A DNA stretch of 64,000 nt from contig NZ_JAIBOA010000033.1 in the NCBI RefSeq assembly GCF_019458805.1, positions 16,044 to 80,043 on the forward strand. The letters run 5' to 3'. Both the position numbers and the translations under genes were made by a program. This document shows, piece by piece, positions 1 to 7,290 of this stretch (position 1 is the first letter of the stretch; each line of letters begins with the position of its first letter). Source of the DNA: Actinomadura parmotrematis (GTDB lineage: Bacteria; Actinomycetota; Actinomycetes; Streptosporangiales; Streptosporangiaceae). The notes under the pieces are model-generated. The model did not search any database. It worked only from the letters and a program-made list of their open reading frames with translations, and was not told where the DNA came from.

Positions 1-1545
1 TTCCAGTCCACCCGCGGCGGGGGCGAGAAGCTGCTCATCGCCGACCTCGGGCTGGCCAAGGCGCTCGCGCACGCGTCGGGCGCCTTCACCCTCCCCGTCG
101 GCACGCCCGGCTACATGTCCCCCGAGCAGGCCCGCTTCGGCGGCGGCCTGGACGTCCGCGCGGACGTGTACGGCCTCGGCGCGCTGACCTACCACATGCT
201 GACCGGCCGCCCTCCGGGACCGGCGCCGATCAAGGTGGCGCCGAGCGAGCTGCGCGACGGCCTGTCCCCGGCGTTCGACCAGGTCATCCTGCGCGCTCTG
301 GAGGTCGAGCGCGAGAAGCGCTGGCCCACCGCCGAGGCGTTCGCCGAGGCGCTGGCCACCCTGCGCCCCACCACCGCCCCTGCATACGACGACCCGCCAC
401 CGGCACTGGAGGCGACCGTGAGCGACCAGTACTACCCGGGGCCCGAGCAGCCCCGCCGACCCGAGCGCACCCCGACCCACCCCGACGCGAACCGGCCCGA
501 TGACGCGCGCACCTCCGAGATGCGGGCGCCGGGGCAGTACCAGGGCGGTGGCGGCGACGCCACCATCGTGGACGGGCCGGGCGCGCAGTACGGCGGGCCC
601 GGGCAGGGGCCCGGTTACACGCAGGGACCGGGGCCTGGACCTGGGCCGGGGCCGGGGCCGGGCCAGGACGACGCCGAGCGGACGATCTCGATCTCGACCG
701 GGCCCGGCGGCGGGCCTTCGCAGCAGGGGCCCTACGGCGGTCCCGGCGGGCCGCCGCCCGGGACGGGCGGTAAGACCGCCGTCTTCCACGGGCAACAGCA
801 GTATGGCGACGGTCCCCCGCCCGGCGGGCCTGGTGGGCCTGGTGGGCCGGGTGGGCCTGGCGGGCCGGGTGGGCCTGGCGGGCCGGGCGGGCCGCCGTCC
901 GGGGCCTCGAAGCGGGGCCGGCACGGCGGCGGGTCGTCGCGCAGCCTGCTGCCGTGGATCATCGTGGCGGTGATCCTCGCCGTCGCGCTGGCCGGCGGGC
1001 TGCTCATCGGCACCCTGCTGGACAAGGGCGACGACGATGGCGGCGGCACGAAGAAGGCGGCGCTGCCCGCCGACTTCGTACGGGTCGCCGACAAGTCCGG
1101 GAAGATCAAGGCGGCGGCGCCGAAGGCGTGGCCGCTCGGCCCGGCGCCGACGTGGACGCCCTCGTCGGTCGGGCTCGCCGACGCCACCGCGCGCCCGGTG
1201 CTGCGCGCCGCGCAGAACGTCGCGAACTTCCCCGGCAGCGGCACGAGCCCCGGCGTCTTCATCGGCCTCACCACCGACGTCGCGGCGGGCAAGCTGCCGC
1301 CGCCGAGCGCGGCGTCGCACGCGAGCTGCACCAAGGGCGCGACGGAGAACTACACCTCGCCCGACAAGCAGCTCACCGGCACCATCGTCCGCTTCACCGC
1401 CTGCAAGTCCGGGACGCCGCAGGTCGCCGAGGTCGGGCTGCGCGACAAGTCCGGCAAATTCGGCGCCTGGGTGCGGGTCAAGGAGAACGACGGCCGCAAC
1501 CTCACCACCCGCATCCTGGACACCCTCAAGCTGACGGCCCCGTGA
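1..1545 (+). CDS. Membrane-anchored serine/threonine protein kinase, 3' part (5' end outside window)
   Basis: The reading frame is open from the first base, so the N-lobe and the HRD catalytic loop lie upstream. Codons 15-17 read DLG, a form of the magnesium-binding DFG, and codons 40-42 read SPE, the end of the activation segment. The C-lobe follows, with ADVYGLGALTYHMLTGRPP typical of PknB-type kinases. Next come a Gly/Pro/Gln-rich disordered linker, one transmembrane segment (WIIVAVILAVALAGGLLIG, about bases 954-1014) and an extracytoplasmic domain of about 175 residues with several cysteines. I do not recognise that domain and it is not a PASTA repeat. The role is Ser/Thr phosphorylation driven by an external signal, by family. 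The gene end overlaps the convergent XRE gene by 20 bases. Confidence 0.9.
   Translation, partial: FQSTRGGGEKLLIADLGLAKALAHASGAFTLPVGTPGYMSPEQARFGGGLDVRADVYGLGALTYHMLTGRPPGPAPIKVAPSELRDGLSPAFDQVILRALEVEREKRWPTAEAFAEALATLRPTTAPAYDDPPPALEATVSDQYYPGPEQPRRPERTPTHPDANRPDDARTSEMRAPGQYQGGGGDATIVDGPGAQYGGPGQGPGYTQGPGPGPGPGPGPGQDDAERTISISTGPGGGPSQQGPYGGPGGPPPGTGGKTAVFHGQQQYGDGPPPGGPGGPGGPGGPGGPGGPGGPGGPPSGASKRGRHGGGSSRSLLPWIIVAVILAVALAGGLLIGTLLDKGDDDGGGTKKAALPADFVRVADKSGKIKAAAPKAWPLGPAPTWTPSSVGLADATARPVLRAAQNVANFPGSGTSPGVFIGLTTDVAAGKLPPPSAASHASCTKGATENYTSPDKQLTGTIVRFTACKSGTPQVAEVGLRDKSGKFGAWVRVKENDGRNLTTRILDTLKLTAP
823..894 (+). repeat. Eight 9-bp GGNGGGCCN units encoding Gly-Gly-Pro
   Basis: Eight consecutive 9-base units (GGCGGGCCT, GGTGGGCCT, GGTGGGCCG and similar) encode a (Gly-Gly-Pro)n run in the kinase linker just before the membrane segment. 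The third codon positions vary, so the peptide is more conserved than the DNA. The unit number could change by slippage without breaking the frame. Confidence 0.85.
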
Positions 1546-2335
1546 CCGCGCGGCGGGCGAGGCGCGCGGCCGTCGCCTCGTCCGCTGGCAGGAACGCCTC
1601 CAGCCGCAGCTCGGCGAGCGTCACGTCGGCGGCGGTCGCGAACGTGGTGATCGTCGTCATGAGCCGCAGCTCGCCGCCGTCCGCGCGCAGCCGCAGCGGG
1701 ACCGCGAACCCCAGATGCCCCGGCCCCGGCGGGACGTCCGGCGCGTACGGGGCGAGCTCGGCGACGAGCCGGTCCAGCCGCTCGTCGGGATCGCGGAGGG
1801 CGGCGGCCCGCAGGTTCTCCACGACGTGCCTGGCCCATTCGGCACGGTTCACGATCCGCGGCGCCAGACCTTCGGGATGCAGCGCCAGCCGGTAGACGTT
1901 GACGGGCGGCTCCAGCAGCTCGGGCGCGGCGCCCTCCTCGAACAGCGCGAAGCCCGCGTTCGCCCCGACGAGCACGCCGTGCCGGTCGACGACGATGGCG
2001 GGATAGGGCATGTGCGCGTCGAGGATGTGCCGCAGCGCCGTGCGGACGGGCGCGAGCGCGGGGGCGTCCAGCGGCGTGCGCGGGTAGGCGGGGGCGAAGC
2101 CCGCCGACACCAGCAGGCCGTTGCGCTCCCGGAGCGGCAGGTCCAGGGATTCGGCGAGCCTGATGACCATCTCGCGGCGGGGCGCGGAGCGGCCGCTCTC
2201 CAGGAAGCTCACATGCCGCTGGGTCGTTCCGGCGCGCACCGCGAGTTCCAGCTGGCTGAGCCGCCGCGACGACCGGCGGTCGCGCAGCGTCCGGGAGAAG
2301 TCCACGGCCACAGTTGTAATGCGTCCCGGTGACAT
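1526..2335 (-). CDS. XRE-family transcriptional regulator with MmyB-like ligand domain
   Basis: The 269-residue protein begins with a helix-turn-helix: FSRTLRDRRSSRRLSQLELA, then the recognition segment GTTQRHVSFLESGRSAP at about residues 30-50. The remainder (from ALRHILDAHMPYPAIVVDRHG to the end) matches the MmyB-like domain of actinobacterial XRE regulators, which binds a lipid-like or small-molecule ligand. I took the ATG at 2335 because the HTH starts shortly after it and the upstream extension looks non-coding. The gene is divergent from the flavin-dependent oxidoreductase at 2394, with a perfect inverted repeat between them, so it probably controls that gene and itself. The ligand is unknown. 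Confidence 0.88.
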   Translation of the reverse strand: MSPGRITTVAVDFSRTLRDRRSSRRLSQLELAVRAGTTQRHVSFLESGRSAPRREMVIRLAESLDLPLRERNGLLVSAGFAPAYPRTPLDAPALAPVRTALRHILDAHMPYPAIVVDRHGVLVGANAGFALFEEGAAPELLEPPVNVYRLALHPEGLAPRIVNRAEWARHVVENLRAAALRDPDERLDRLVAELAPYAPDVPPGPGHLGFAVPLRLRADGGELRLMTTITTFATAADVTLAELRLEAFLPADEATAARLARRAVTGPSA

Positions 2336-2341
2336 CCGGCG

Positions 2342-2357
2342 ATTCCCTCCAGGGAAT
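2342..2357. promoter_or_regulatory. Inverted repeat between XRE regulator and oxidoreductase
   Basis: ATTCCCT-CC-AGGGAAT is a perfect inverted repeat with 7-base arms and a 2-base centre. It lies 7 bases upstream of the XRE start and about 37 bases upstream of the oxidoreductase start, the expected place for an operator of the divergent pair. Assigning it to the XRE protein is inference. Confidence 0.6.
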
Positions 2358-2393
2358 TGAGGCGATACCTCCGGCCGCCGCACGATGCCCGGC

Positions 2394-3338
2394 ATGAACC
2401 ACGACCTGCGCTTCGGCGTCATCGCCCCCATCGGCAAGGCCCAGTGGGGGGCGGGGACCGATCCCCGCGAGCTCATCGACTTCGGCGTGCGCGTCGAGCG
2501 GCTCGGTTTCGACTCGCTGTGGGGCAACGACTCCCTGCTGACTCCCCGCGTCGACCCGCTGACCTATCTGTCGGCGGTCGCGTCCAGGACCGAGCGCGTG
2601 ACGCTCGGCACGGCCGCGCTGATGCCGGTGCTGCGCCGTCCCGTGCAGACCGCCCAGGCGCTGACGTCGCTCGACCTGCTGTCGGGCGGGCGGCTGACGG
2701 TCGGCGTGGGGGCCGGTTTCCCCGGGCGTCTGGGCAGGCCGCTCTACACGCTCTCCGAAGTCCCCTGGGAACGCCGATTCGCGCGGCTGGACGAGACGGT
2801 CGCCCTGTGGCGGCAGTTGTGGACGGCCGAGGCGCCGTCCTCCTTCCACGGGGAGTTCCTGCGCTTCGACCAGATCCCCGCCATGGCCGCGCCCGCGCAG
2901 AAGGGCGGTCCGCCGATCTGGCTGGGCGGGGCGACGCCCGCCGCACTCGCCCGTACCGGACGCCTCTACGACGGCTGGATTCCCTACCCGCCCGAACCGT
3001 CGACCTACGCGGCCGGTCTCGCCGAAGTACGCCGGGCGGCCGGCGACCGCGCGGTCACGCCAGCGCTGTTCCTGTCCGTGCTCGTGGACGGGGGCGGGCG
3101 TGCCGCCATGGACGACTTCGCTCGCGCCAACTACGGGATGCCGCTGGTGGAGCTGGAGAAGATCCAGGCCGTCGTGACCGGCGACGCCGGCGAAGTGGCC
3201 GCGCGGCTCGCCGCTTACGCCGCCGCGGGCGCCCGCCACTTCGTCATGCGGCTGGGCGCCCTGGACCTCGCGGGCCAGCGCGCCCAGCTCGATCGGCTGG
3301 CCGAAGTTGCATCGCGAGCAATCTCGATATATCGTTAA
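2394..3338 (+). CDS. LLM-class flavin-dependent oxidoreductase (luciferase-like)
   Basis: The 314-residue protein has the bacterial luciferase-like TIM-barrel pattern: RFGVIAPIGKAQWGAG at the N-terminus, LGFDSLWGNDSLLTPRVDPLTYLSAVASRT, the strand LGTAALMPVLRRPVQTAQALTSLDLLSGGR, and VGVGAGFPG. Family members use FMNH2 or F420H2 to oxygenate or reduce small substrates; the substrate here cannot be told. An ATG at 2385 is also in frame, but the one at 2394 directly precedes the conserved start and I prefer it. The stop codon lies inside the palindromic array that precedes the PadR gene. Its divergent neighbour is the XRE regulator. Confidence 0.87.
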   Translation: MNHDLRFGVIAPIGKAQWGAGTDPRELIDFGVRVERLGFDSLWGNDSLLTPRVDPLTYLSAVASRTERVTLGTAALMPVLRRPVQTAQALTSLDLLSGGRLTVGVGAGFPGRLGRPLYTLSEVPWERRFARLDETVALWRQLWTAEAPSSFHGEFLRFDQIPAMAAPAQKGGPPIWLGGATPAALARTGRLYDGWIPYPPEPSTYAAGLAEVRRAAGDRAVTPALFLSVLVDGGGRAAMDDFARANYGMPLVELEKIQAVVTGDAGEVAARLAAYAAAGARHFVMRLGALDLAGQRAQLDRLAEVASRAISIYR

Positions 3339-3346
3339 CGTATCGA
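3324..3346. promoter_or_regulatory. Palindromic array, probable PadR operator
   Basis: CGATATATCG (3325-3334) and CGTTAACG (3333-3340) are overlapping perfect palindromes, and TCGATA (3324-3329) pairs with TATCGA (3341-3346) across them. This AT-rich patch in GC-rich surroundings sits just upstream of the PadR ribosome-binding site (GAGAGGAG, 3351-3358) and contains the stop codon of the preceding oxidoreductase. ATAT-centred palindromes are usual for PadR proteins, so autoregulation is likely. Confidence 0.65.
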
Positions 3347-3364
3347 CAACGAGAGGAGCGCACC

Positions 3365-3964
3365 ATGCGCCACCACCACCACTTTTCCGACACCGAGGCC
3401 CGCGGTCGCCGCGGACCGCGCGGAGGCCCCGGCTTCGGCCCGGACTTCGGGCCCGGCTTCGGCCCGTTCGGCCCCGGTCCCGGCCCGCGCGGTCGGGGCG
3501 GCGGCCGGGGACGGGGCCGCGCCCGCCGCGGCAACGTCCGCGCCGCGCTGCTGGCGCTGCTCGCCGAGCGGCCCATGCACGGCTACGAGATGATCCAGGA
3601 ACTCGACGAGCGCACCGGCGGCGTCTGGCGCCCGAGCCCCGGCTCGGTCTACCCGACGCTGCAGATGCTGGAGGACGAGGGCCTGGTCAGCAGCGAGGAG
3701 CAGGGCGGCAAGCGCCTGTTCTCGCTCACCGACACCGGCCGCGCCGAGGCGTCGGCCCAGGCCACCGCCCCCTGGGAGGAGGTCACCGAGGCCGCCGGCG
3801 CGAGCGCGGTGCGCGGGCGCGAGGCCATCGGCCAGCTGATGGGCGCCCTGCACCAGGTCATGGCGGTCGGCAGCGAGGCCCAGCAGGCGCGGGCCCTGGA
3901 CGTCGTCAACGACGCCCGCCGGCGCCTGTACGGGATCCTCGCCGACGACCCCGAAGCCGAGTGA
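3365..3964 (+). CDS. PadR-family transcriptional regulator
   Basis: The 199-residue protein has an N-terminal His cluster (RHHHHF) and a Gly/Phe/Pro/Arg-rich segment to about residue 55. The winged-helix domain follows: NVRAALLALLAERPMHGYEM, then GVWRPSPGSVYPTLQMLEDEG, then GKRLFSLTDTGR. That is the standard PadR fold. The C-terminal helices fit the short vinculin-like dimerisation region of type-1 PadR. The start at 3365 has GAGAGGAG seven bases upstream. The basic, glycine-rich N-terminal extension is common in actinobacterial PadR homologues. The target is unknown; no transporter lies next to it, and the operator upstream suggests self-control. Confidence 0.9.
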   Translation: MRHHHHFSDTEARGRRGPRGGPGFGPDFGPGFGPFGPGPGPRGRGGGRGRGRARRGNVRAALLALLAERPMHGYEMIQELDERTGGVWRPSPGSVYPTLQMLEDEGLVSSEEQGGKRLFSLTDTGRAEASAQATAPWEEVTEAAGASAVRGREAIGQLMGALHQVMAVGSEAQQARALDVVNDARRRLYGILADDPEAE

Positions 3965-3973
3965 CTCCCAGCG

Positions 3974-4013
3974 GCGACGCCGCGACCGGATCGCCCTCCG
4001 GTCGCGGCGTCGC
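3974..4013. terminator. Strong 17-bp stem hairpin, bidirectional terminator
   Basis: A perfect 17-base inverted repeat (left arm 3974-3990, right arm 3997-4013, 6-base loop) lies between the convergent PadR gene and the gene ending at 4032. There is no long T-tract, as usual for GC-rich actinobacterial terminators. Confidence 0.85.
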
Positions 4014-4031
4014 GTCGTTCATGGGCCGGGC

Positions 4032-4850
4032 TCAGCCCGGGAAGGCCGCCAGCCGCGCGTACTGGTCGGGCACGTAGAGCTTCTTCCAGATGTACAGGCG
4101 CAGGTCGTTCCGCCCGAGCCGCCGGTCGACCGGCACCCCGACGGTGGCGCGCACCAGGAAGGACGATCCGGGCGGCATGTACTTGTCGCCGCCGTCGCCC
4201 GCGACCAGGTCCCCGCCCTTCAGCTTGCGGACGACGTCGCTGCTGGTCGGCGGCGTGCACATGTCCTCGGGCACGCCCGCCTGCCACATGCACCGGCCGC
4301 GCGCGCTCGCACCGACCATGTCCCGCTTCACGAACACGTCGCCGGGGAAGTCCAGGAGCACCTTCTGCTGGGAGGGGTTGCTCAGCACGTACTCGATGTA
4401 GGCGACCTTCGATCCCCCGGCGGCCCCCGCCTGTTGGGTGGACACCCCGGCCCCGGAGCCGGCGCCCACGGCTGCGATCCGGTACTTCGACCCGTCGGCC
4501 GTCGCGACGTCCACGGGCGAGCCCGTCTTCGGCATCGCGCCCGTACCGCCCGTCGAGGCCCCCGCCGGCCCGCTCGGCGCGACGCCCCCGTCGTCGCCTC
4601 CCGGCATCATGAGCAGCACGCCGACCGCGACCGCGGCCGCCACCGCGATCGACACGCCGCCGAGGATCAGGCCGAGGCGCCGCCCGCCGCCGCCCTGCCG
4701 CTCCTGCTCCCTGCGGGCGCGGTGCCGATCGCTGCGCGACCCGATGCGCACCTGCACGCCGCTGGTGTCGTGCACCGTCGGCGGCGCGGGCGCGTTCCAC
4801 GGCCCGTCCCCAGGTCGCCGCGGCATTCCAGGCTGCTCGTTCACCGTCAT
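4032..4850 (-). CDS. Membrane-anchored protein of unknown function
   Basis: I do not recognise this 272-residue protein. It has a basic, proline-containing cytoplasmic N-terminus (about 55 residues), one hydrophobic helix (LGLILGGVSIAVAAAVAVGV, residues about 58-78) and an external domain. A linker rich in Gly/Ser/Thr leads to a region with two cysteines around MWQAGVPEDMCTPP and a conserved-looking end (LYIWKKLYVPDQYARLAAF). The topology is that of a type II membrane protein with a small beta-rich ectodomain. It stands alone between a shared terminator and a non-coding stretch. Confidence 0.75.
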   Translation of the reverse strand: MTVNEQPGMPRRPGDGPWNAPAPPTVHDTSGVQVRIGSRSDRHRARREQERQGGGGRRLGLILGGVSIAVAAAVAVGVLLMMPGGDDGGVAPSGPAGASTGGTGAMPKTGSPVDVATADGSKYRIAAVGAGSGAGVSTQQAGAAGGSKVAYIEYVLSNPSQQKVLLDFPGDVFVKRDMVGASARGRCMWQAGVPEDMCTPPTSSDVVRKLKGGDLVAGDGGDKYMPPGSSFLVRATVGVPVDRRLGRNDLRLYIWKKLYVPDQYARLAAFPG

Positions 4851-4995
4851 CGCTCCCCACTGCCCCGTGCGCGCATCGCAATCCGACGCAACAAACCATC
4901 ACATTTTGCCGCAATTGGGTCCGAGGTTCACAGGCGCCCCGTCCGTCACGCGCCTCACATCGTTCGCACGGCCTTCACGTGGAGCTCGCGCGAAG

Positions 4996-5004
4996 TTATC
5001 CACA
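4996..5004 (+). other. Single DnaA-box match TTATCCACA
   Basis: TTATCCACA is an exact match to the classical DnaA box. It is isolated: I see no second box nearby and no replication gene, so this is not an origin. It may be a DnaA titration or regulatory site, or chance. Confidence 0.4.
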
Positions 5005-5120
5005 GGCTGGGGAAAGCCTGGTGCGACGTCCTCCCGGCGGGCACGCTTGAAGAACGGCACCGCAGGTGGCGCCCGTTTCTTGACAGCAGAACAGTGCTCG
5101 ACGGCACGACAGTGCGCACC

Positions 5121-5148
5121 GCGCCGCCGCGGCACCCCGGCGGCGCGA
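5121..5148 (-). terminator. Hairpin terminator downstream of otsB
   Basis: CGCGCCGCCG (5121-5130) and CGGCGGCGCG (5139-5148) form a perfect 10-bp stem with an 8-base loop, 21 bases after the trehalose-phosphatase stop codon. Confidence 0.65.
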
Positions 5149-5169
5149 CCGCGTCCGCGCCCGCCGGGA

Positions 5170-6045
5170 TTACGCGCCCTCGCCCTCCCCGGCGGAACCG
5201 GCCGCGGCCTCGATGGCGCCGGTGAGGCCGTCCAGGAAGTCCACCACTCCCTCCGGCCCGTCCACGATGAGGTCCGCCCGCTCCGCGAGAGCGGTGACCT
5301 CGACCGATCCGCTGCAGACCTTCACCCCGGGCACGCCGTCCGCGCGCAGGCCGTCGACGGCGTCGAACGCGGCGAGGTCGCCGAGGTCGTCGCCGGCGAA
5401 CAGGACGGCCGACGGCGCCCCGGCGCCCCCGTCGAGGAAGCCGCGGAGCGCCCGGCCCTTGTCCATGCCGGGCGGGCGGAGCTCCAGGACGAAGCGGCCG
5501 GGCTCGACCACCAGCCCGGTCCGCTCGGCGAGGGCGTCCATGAGACCGCGCAGCCGGTCCAGGGCGACCTGCGGCTCGGCGGCGCGCCGGGTGTGCACGG
5601 CGAGCGCCTGCCCCTTGTCCTCGACGAAGACCTCGGCGGGGGCGCCCGCCGCCGCGAGGATCTGCGGCAGCTTGGCGCGGGCCTCGGCGACGCCCGGCGG
5701 CGGCGCGGGCGCGGTGAGCTCGCCGGACTCCCACCGCTCCAGGCCGTACTGGCCGAGGACGACCAGGCCGTCGATGTCCCCGAACCCGCCGTACTCGACC
5801 GCGACGGCGGCGGGCCGGCCGGTGATGATGACGAGGGCGCCCACGTGCGGGGCGAGGCGGGCGAGGGCGGCCGCGGCGCGCGGGTGGGCCCGCGCCGCGG
5901 CCGGGTCGTCGACGATCGGCGCGAGGGTGCCGTCGAAGTCGAAGCCGAGCACGGCGCCGGCGGGGGCGTTGCGGATCGCGTCGAGGCCGTCGGTTCCGGC
6001 GGCCGTACGCGGGCGGGGAGAGTTCACCCGACCAGTCTTGGGCAC
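5170..6045 (-). CDS. otsB: Trehalose-6-phosphate phosphatase
   Basis: The 291-residue HAD-superfamily phosphatase converts trehalose-6-phosphate to trehalose. Motif I is VLGFDFDGTLAPI with the nucleophilic Asp at the first D of DFDG (about residue 37). Motif II is VIITGR, the lysine motif lies near GPPGMDKGRAL, and motif IV is LFAGDDLGD. The T6P cap pattern (GLVVLGQYGLERW) is present. The start is a GTG immediately after the TGA of the DUF3263 gene, so translation is probably coupled; a GTG six codons further in is possible. The DUF3263-otsB order is familiar from other actinobacteria, but the synthase gene otsA is not beside it here. Confidence 0.93.
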   Translation of the reverse strand: MPKTGRVNSPRPRTAAGTDGLDAIRNAPAGAVLGFDFDGTLAPIVDDPAAARAHPRAAAALARLAPHVGALVIITGRPAAVAVEYGGFGDIDGLVVLGQYGLERWESGELTAPAPPPGVAEARAKLPQILAAAGAPAEVFVEDKGQALAVHTRRAAEPQVALDRLRGLMDALAERTGLVVEPGRFVLELRPPGMDKGRALRGFLDGGAGAPSAVLFAGDDLGDLAAFDAVDGLRADGVPGVKVCSGSVEVTALAERADLIVDGPEGVVDFLDGLTGAIEAAAGSAGEGEGA

Positions 6046-6363
6046 TCAGGGCCGGATGCCGAGGCGACGCGCGGCGCGCTGCCGCTGCCGCTGCGTCCGC
6101 ATCCGGCGGAGGCGCTTCACCAGCATCGGATCGTGCTCCAGCGCCTCGGGGCGGTCGATCACGATGTTGAGGAGCTGGTAGTACCGCGTCGCCGACATGT
6201 CGAACGTCTCGCGGATCGCCTGCTCCTTGGCGCCGGCGTACTTCCACCACTTCCGCTCGAAGGCGAGGATCCGGCGGTCGCGGTCGGAGAGGAGACCGGC
6301 GGGGAAGGCGTGCTCGTCCTCCGCGTCGGCGTCGGTCGGTTCCAGGGCTGAGCCGTCGTTCAT
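6046..6363 (-). CDS. DUF3263 family protein
   Basis: This small charged protein (105 residues) matches DUF3263. The diagnostic segment is LSDRDRRILAFERKWWKYAG, followed by KEQAIRETFDMSATRYYQLLN, which resembles an HTH sigma-like helix pair, and a basic C-terminus (LKR-type then RMRTQRQRQRAARRLGIRP). No function is established. The C-terminal basic cluster and HTH-like pattern suggest nucleic-acid binding (inference). The next gene, otsB, starts directly at its stop codon. Confidence 0.88.
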   Translation of the reverse strand: MNDGSALEPTDADAEDEHAFPAGLLSDRDRRILAFERKWWKYAGAKEQAIRETFDMSATRYYQLLNIVIDRPEALEHDPMLVKRLRRMRTQRQRQRAARRLGIRP

Positions 6364-6595
6364 GCTGCCGTCCTGATCGGGCTCCCTGCCCGGGTGGTCA
6401 CCACCGGCGCGGGATCCCCTCTGTGGTCACTAATCCCGGGCTGTCCGGGTTCGGCCGCTGCCATGCTACGCGTCCACACCGGCTCCCACCGGTGGTTCGC
6501 GGGGAACGGCAGGACCGGTTCAGTCGATCACACCGGAGGGCATCACCGCGGCCCGTGTCCGAACCCGGCGCGGCCCCCAGGAAGACCGTGAAAAC

Positions 6596-6608
6596 ATGTA
6601 GCATACAT
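6596..6608. promoter_or_regulatory. Inverted repeat upstream of MarR gene
   Basis: ATGTA-GCA-TACAT lies about 50 bases before the MarR start in an AT-richer patch. A short, tight palindrome of this kind is typical for MarR-family autoregulation. The 290-base gap also carries the promoter of the DUF3263-otsB operon; I see no other signal in it. Confidence 0.5.
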
Positions 6609-6656
6609 CTGAATCGTCCGGTATCCGAGACAGCCGACTGAAATGGGGTGCCACGA

Positions 6657-7268
6657 ATGGCGGCGGACACCTCCCCGGCGGGGCCGGTCCCCGGCGACGG
6701 ACCGGCCGGGCTCCCCGACCAGGCCCTCGCCGACATCTCCCTGGCCCTGTTCCACCTGCGCCGCGTCTGGGGCAAGCCCGACCTGGTGAAACGGATCCGC
6801 GCCCAGACGTCCGCCGGCCCCGGCGGCCGCCCCCTGCAGCTGTCCAACCTCATGGTGGTCCACGTGGTGGGCGGCCTGTCCCTGGAATGCGCGAACCGCG
6901 AGCCCGCCGGCGAGGTCACCGTCGGCGCCGTCGCGGAGCGGCTGGAGATCGACCCGTCCACCGCCAGCCGCCTGGTCGGCCACGCCATCGACGCCGGACT
7001 CGTCTCCCGCCGCCCGTCCCCCCTCGACGCGCGCCGCGCCAACCTCGGCCTCACCGAGGCCGGCCTCCGCGTCAAGCAGGTCGCCGACCGGTTCCGCCGC
7101 GCCTACCTCGCCGAGCTCATGTCGGATTGGACGCGCGAGGAGCGGACGGTCTTCGCCGAGCTGCTGACCCGCTTCACCAACCGCGCCGCCCACAGCCCCA
7201 TGGACCACGACGTGAACGTCGACAAGATCTTCCAAGAGGCCCGCGCCGACCCGCCGACGGACACCTGA
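6657..7268 (+). CDS. MarR-family transcriptional regulator
   Basis: The protein has 203 residues. Its winged helix-turn-helix is clear in the middle: VTVGAVAERLEIDPSTASRL, VGHAIDAGLVSRRPSPLDAR, and the wing ending NLGLTEAGLR. Dimerisation helices flank it on both sides. I chose ATG 6657, preceded by GGGGTG at a good distance; an in-frame GTG at 6648 is possible. A palindrome about 50 bases upstream suggests autoregulation. The next gene is a GNAT acetyltransferase 22 bases downstream, probably co-transcribed, so small-molecule resistance is a reasonable guess. Confidence 0.88.
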   Translation: MAADTSPAGPVPGDGPAGLPDQALADISLALFHLRRVWGKPDLVKRIRAQTSAGPGGRPLQLSNLMVVHVVGGLSLECANREPAGEVTVGAVAERLEIDPSTASRLVGHAIDAGLVSRRPSPLDARRANLGLTEAGLRVKQVADRFRRAYLAELMSDWTREERTVFAELLTRFTNRAAHSPMDHDVNVDKIFQEARADPPTDT

Positions 7269-7290
7269 ACCCTCTTGGCCGCCGCGCCCC

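Larger units (their letters stand above)
4851..5169. other. Intergenic region, no gene
   Basis: The 319 bases between the membrane protein start and the trehalose-phosphatase stop contain no reading frame I would support. They hold the promoter region of the membrane protein (a less GC-rich patch near 4875-4920), one exact DnaA-box match at 4996-5004 and a terminator hairpin at 5121-5148. Confidence 0.6.

Noticed and set aside
4851..5169. Replication origin suggested by the DnaA box
   Set aside because: A single box without cluster, AT-rich unwinding region or dnaA/dnaN genes is not an origin.
4438..6351. 637-residue plus-strand frame
   Set aside because: It is the shadow of otsB, DUF3263 and the 4032-4850 gene on the other strand, which show clear families.
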